In this document: positions 59,986 through 64,000 of the stretch, one piece after another
Numbering within the stretch: position 1 is the first letter of the stretch
How the letters are laid out: every line of letters begins with the position of its first letter
NCBI RefSeq assembly: GCF_020080835.1
Contig: NC_058164.1
Span: 7,155,666 to 7,219,665, forward strand
Direction: 5' to 3'
DNA: 64,000 nucleotides
From: Cotesia glomerata
Lineage: Eukaryota; Arthropoda; Insecta; Hymenoptera; Braconidae
Made by a program: the position numbers and the translations under genes
Notes under the pieces: generated by a model
The model's input: only the letters and a program-made list of their open reading frames with translations
The model's database searches: none
Told to the model about the DNA's origin: nothing

Positions 59986-62390
59986 ATGTCACGATTAATT
60001 TTTTTAATATTTATATCAATTGTTAATTTGACGCTGGCCAATTATTTTGGGTCCCATAGTCATAAAAATGATCAGTGTTTTTGCAAGGTATGTTTGTACA
60101 TAATTGTTGTTTATTTGTTTTTATTTTGCGATAATTAAAGTTGCATTTGACAGTTTAATTATTAAAAACTGTCAAATGTCTATTAATTTCAATACTATGA
60201 AAATAAATTACTCTGAAATCAACAGACATCTAAAAATTTTTCTGATTATACTTACAATTAAATTATTATGAAAAAAAGTTTACATGTAGAAATTAAAAAA
60301 AAAGAAAAGTACGAATTTTTTAAAATATTTTTTTCTATTATCTCAAGTGGCACAAAAATTTTTTTGGTGATGTTTTGTTTAATTTAAGTTGACAATTATA
60401 AATTTTTGATTTTTTGTTAAATAAAATTCCTAAAAAGTCAACATTTTTTTTGTGACGCTTAGGATAATTGATTTGTTATAAAAATTTCAAAAATTATCTG
60501 ATGTTTATTGATTTTAGTATCATGAAAATGAATAATTCTATTTAATTTCTTATTGTTAATAACAGTGAAAAAATTTTTTGCAGTTAAAAGGATCGATTGA
60601 TGATTGTAGCTGCAACGTTGATACTGTTGATTATTTTAATAATATGAAGATATATCCAAGACTGCAGAGTCTTCTCTTAAGGGATTACTTCCGTTTTTAT
60701 AAAGTTAATTTGAAGAAAGAATGCCCATTTTGGGCTGATGATAGTAAATGTGCAATAAGATATTGTCATGTTCAACCTTGTCAAGCTGTAAGTTTTTTTT
60801 TTTTTTTTTTTTTTTTTAATTCATAAATCTTTATTAATATTAATGATTTGCATAAATTTTAATATTTATGAACCCAGGATGACATACCGGTTGGATTAAA
60901 AGGAGACTTACCGAGAGATCTCCATCATCATGATGAAGAAAGTCCGTATGATAAATATTTAGCTGAAAATAAACTGAATGACTGTGAACAGACTGCTAGG
61001 GATCATAATAAAGAGCTCGGATATTTGAATAGAACAATTAGCTCAAAGAATTACAAAGAGTTTGAGCGATGGCAATACCATGATGACAACTTGGACAATT
61101 TTTGTATCAAAGAAACGAGCCCTGGTGAATATGTTGACTTGCTACTCAATCCTGAAAGGTATACTGGATACAAAGGGCCCAGTGCTCATAGAATATGGAG
61201 AACTATTTATATGGAAAATTGTTTCCGACCTGATTCTTCGCCGCATAATTTTATAAAGAGCTCTAAAATAGATGGTAATTTTTTTCAATCTTATTTTATT
61301 GAGCTCAATTATTTTATTTTATTTAAGGTAAAAGACCCAGTTATTGACACTAGCCTAGTTGTTTGACGCTTGCAATTTTATTCTAATTAAAAAAATTAAA
61401 TATTCTCAAAAAACCAATTTTTTAATTAAAATAAAATTGCAAGTGTCAATAACTAGGCCAGTGTCAATAACTGGGTCTTTTACCTTATTCTATGCATCTC
61501 TTTTTCAAATACAATTGTAATTGTTTTTTTTTTTTTTTAGGAATGTGTTTAGAAAAACGTGCATTTTATCGAGCAATATCTGGATTACATGCTAGTATAA
61601 ACATACATTTGTCTGCTAAGTATTTATTATCTAGTCAAGAAGGCATGGCATTTGTCCGCGAGAGTAGTGAATGGGGGCCTAATCTTCCGGAATTTCAACG
61701 ACGTTTCTCGCCAGAGACTACCGGAAATGAAGGGCCTGGATGGTTGAAAAATTTATATTTTTTGTATCTATTAGAACTACGTGCGCTTTATAAAGCTGCA
61801 CCTTATTTAGAACGGGAACAATATTACACTGGCAATGAAGCTGAAGATGTTGATACTAAAATGGCAGTAATGGATATTTTGCAAGTCGTAAAGTGAGTTT
61901 AACTTTTCTAATTGTTTTTGTTGTCATACATTTAATAATTTAATTTATTGTAATGATAAAATGTATTTTTTTTTCAGATCATTTCCGGATCATTTTGATG
62001 AAAGTCTTATGTTTAATGGTGGGTCTGAAGCTCAGGTGTTAAAAGAAGAATTCAGGCAGCATTTTAGAAATATATCACGTATAATGGACTGTGTAGGATG
62101 CGATAAATGTAAATTATGGGGTAAATTACAAGTACACGGCGTTGGGACAGCATTAAAAGTATTGTTCTCCGGAAAATTTGACACGTGGTCGTCTACGCTA
62201 AACAATATAGATAGAAAACAATTTTATCTTGATAGAAGTGAAATAGTTGCTTTAATTAATGGTTTTGGAAGGTAAATACTATTTATAATTACTTGGATAA
62301 AAAATATTTATAAATAATAATAAAATTTTATTTTTTAGATTGTCCGAGAGTATATTCGAATTGGAGAACTTCCGAAAAATGATGAGATAA
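59986..62390 (+). CDS. Ero1L: Endoplasmic reticulum oxidoreductin-1
   Basis: Six exons: 59986-60087, 60584-60787, 60878-61274, 61541-61892, 61978-62271 and 62339-62390, in phase, giving 466 residues (human ERO1A 468). A signal peptide (MSRLIFLIFISIVNLTLA) precedes the lumenal flavoprotein. The shuttle cysteine pair is C95/C100 in CHVQPC. The active-site cysteines are C390, C393 and C396 in MDCVGCDKC. The FAD-site segment GPSAHRIWRTIYMENCF and the helix SGLHASINIHLS are also present. ERO1 passes electrons from PDI to oxygen and so drives disulfide formation in the ER. Everything needed for activity is visible. Intron 1 holds a GATACT-family repeat and intron 3 a hairpin MITE. Confidence 0.96.
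60189..60524. repeat. MITE-like repeat (GATACT family) in ERO1 intron 1, composite
   Basis: ctctgaaatcaacagacatc near the left and gatgtttattgattttagta at the right are the inverted ends. The middle carries an extra ~110 bp (tctcaagtggcacaaaaatt to ttttgtgacgcttaggataa). Confidence 0.5.
61325..61486. mobile_element. Hairpin MITE in ERO1 intron 3
   Basis: aaggtaaaagacccagttat at the left and its reverse complement ending tgggtcttttacctt at the right. The arms of ~70 bp are nearly identical and leave a short AT loop. Each arm carries a gttattgacac-type direct repeat twice. A possible ATT target duplication flanks it. No coding capacity. Confidence 0.75.
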
Positions 62391-63550
62391 TTCCATCCAA
62401 GAAAAAAAAATTTTTCCATAACCTAGTAAAAGATACATCACATAAAAATACACAAAAAAGATATTAAATCAAATCCATAGTAATTAAGTTCTATTAATAT
62501 ACAAGTATAAAAAATAATTTATTTAATATACTATAAGTTATAATAACATTATCTGTCAGGATTTAATTTAAAAATCTTTAACTTTTACGATATTGATATT
62601 TTTAAATTAATGAAAAGAAACAATTTTTTGAACACAATACAAAATTTGGAGGATTTTTAAAAGAAAAAATTTAATTAAAATAATTATTTTCCGTATAATT
62701 ATCATACTATATCTACTGACTGTATAAAACTACACTCTTCCGATTTAAATCTTTTGATACCAAAATCTTTACACAAATTTATTTTTATATATGAATACAA
62801 TAACGATAAGTTTCTTAATAACAAAGGAACATATATTATTAATAATAATTGCAGTAACTTGGGATAATTACAGTGTAATTGATCTTAAATATTCATCTCA
62901 ACTTCTACATTATTTATAAGTAAATTTATTATTGTAACTCCTGATTCTATCTGTGATAAGTAATTTGTTTGTCCAATAGCTTTGTGTTTTTTGATGTAAC
63001 AATAGTACGTATAGGTTTCTATTACAGGTAGAATTTTAATTGAATTTTTTCCTTTACTTATTTAATTCTGAGTAGTTTCAAACAATGTATTTTTAATCAT
63101 CGCTGTCTAATTATCGGTACAATATTTATACACAATTCATATATTTTTTGTTATTATTTTCTTTTTGTTTAAGTTTTAAAGAATTAATTTATTAATGTCA
63201 AATTATTGAAATATATCTTACAATATTGTAATTAAAAACTCATTTTTTCAATATATTATTATAAAAAATCCTTAAAAAATAATTTTAATGACCACAATAA
63301 TTCTTGATTGTAATACAGTTTGTTTTAATAATTAAACATGTAATTTTTCAATTTTTGCCGCATTTTTTATTCATCGGCGCAAAAAATTATTCCCAATTCT
63401 ATTCCTCAGTTCATAACCTTAAATTTATGGACATATATATTTTGTGTTATAAACATATTCCATATACCTATATATGTATCACAGATGTATGTATATATAA
63501 AAATAGAAATATATGTCTTAGTAGGAATAGGACATGTCAAAAATTTTGCG
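62391..63550. other. 3' region of ERO1 and intergenic DNA
   Basis: AT-rich. Several AATAAA-like words lie within 300 bp of the ERO1 stop. No repeat or exon is recognised. Confidence 0.55.
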
Positions 63551-64000
63551 ATGGCCGGATTGAAGGTTAGTTTGTAATTAAATAAACATGTTCTGCGATA
63601 AATAACTAATCGACGATAAATAACAAAAATATGGTAAATATTTTATTTTAAATTTAATTTATTAAATAGTTAACAAACATTGATCATCTTAAAAATCTTT
63701 ATGTTTACCCGCAACTTATCTCATTTAAGATTGTTAAAAAAATCAATTAATAAAATTTTTTTAATAAAATTAATTGAATTGTTTTTTAATTTTTGGGGTA
63801 TAAAAAAACTATTTTCAAATACAGTGATATAATTTTAATTTTCATAAATCAGAATTCCATGCATAGTGGTAATAATGTAAACTTTTCAATTGTTCATTCT
63901 CATTGTTGTAAACAACAATTGACTGATTAAACACTTTATTAAATGATTAATTTTTCAGGATCCCAAAAGTCAGTTACCATTTGAAGAAAAATGGCCATCT
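63551..64000 (+). CDS. Possible 5' end of a further gene (partial, unknown)
   Basis: ATG GCC GGA TTG AAG at 63551-63565 is followed by a donor GTTAGT. A good acceptor tttttcag at 63951-63958 precedes GATCCCAAAAG, which stays open in the same frame to the window end, giving MAGLKDPKSQLPFEEKWPS. I do not recognise the protein. The second exon (63959-64000) has coding-like composition compared with its surroundings. The first exon is short and is the weaker part; another 5' exon could be used instead. Confidence 0.35.

Overview
This window looks like a piece of an AT-rich insect nuclear genome. It has single-copy animal genes split by short GT-AG introns, long low-complexity intergenic DNA, many small inverted-repeat (MITE-like) and Helitron-like repeats, and no bacterial gene organisation. 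A hymenopteran, possibly a parasitoid wasp, is my best guess from base composition, gene structure and repeat style. That is an inference; no marker here fixes the species.

Layout, left to right. 1-3533: nested repeats (Helitron-like copies, inverted-repeat elements) in what is probably an upstream intron of the next gene. 3534-4529 (+): last coding exon of an SLC41 magnesium transporter. 6819-11078 (-): REXO1-type RNA exonuclease, nine coding exons. 11079-16827: 5.7 kb of repeats, including a 1.07 kb terminal-inverted-repeat element that carries a 5S-rRNA-like segment. 16828-19151 (+): GNB1L WD40 protein. 19747-31230 (-): SOBP with long introns. 31231-35069: Helitron-like mini-elements and a broken LINE reverse transcriptase. 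35070-41793 (-): SLC16-type monocarboxylate transporter. 47136-52835 (+): TKFC (triokinase / dihydroxyacetone kinase). 53340-55916 (-): ZMPSTE24 CAAX protease. 56592-58647 (-): an MDM2-like RING protein. 59986-62390 (+): ERO1 oxidase. 63551-end (+): possible 5' end of one further gene.

I rebuilt eight complete coding sequences exon by exon. In every one the splice phases close and the total is a multiple of three. Predicted lengths are REXO1 1171, GNB1L 319, SOBP 698, SLC16 633, TKFC 584, ZMPSTE24 445, MDM2-like 412 and ERO1 466 residues. The genes are housekeeping or developmental and do not form one pathway. ERO1 and ZMPSTE24 both act at the ER membrane or lumen, but I see no sign of coordinated control.

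The most notable items are these: the insect MDM2-like gene with intact zinc finger and RING but no visible p53-binding domain; an exact head-to-tail pair of 138-bp Helitron-like mini-elements with a diverged relative 20 kb away; the 5S-like segment inside a terminal-inverted-repeat element; and several small inverted-repeat families shared among introns of unrelated genes.
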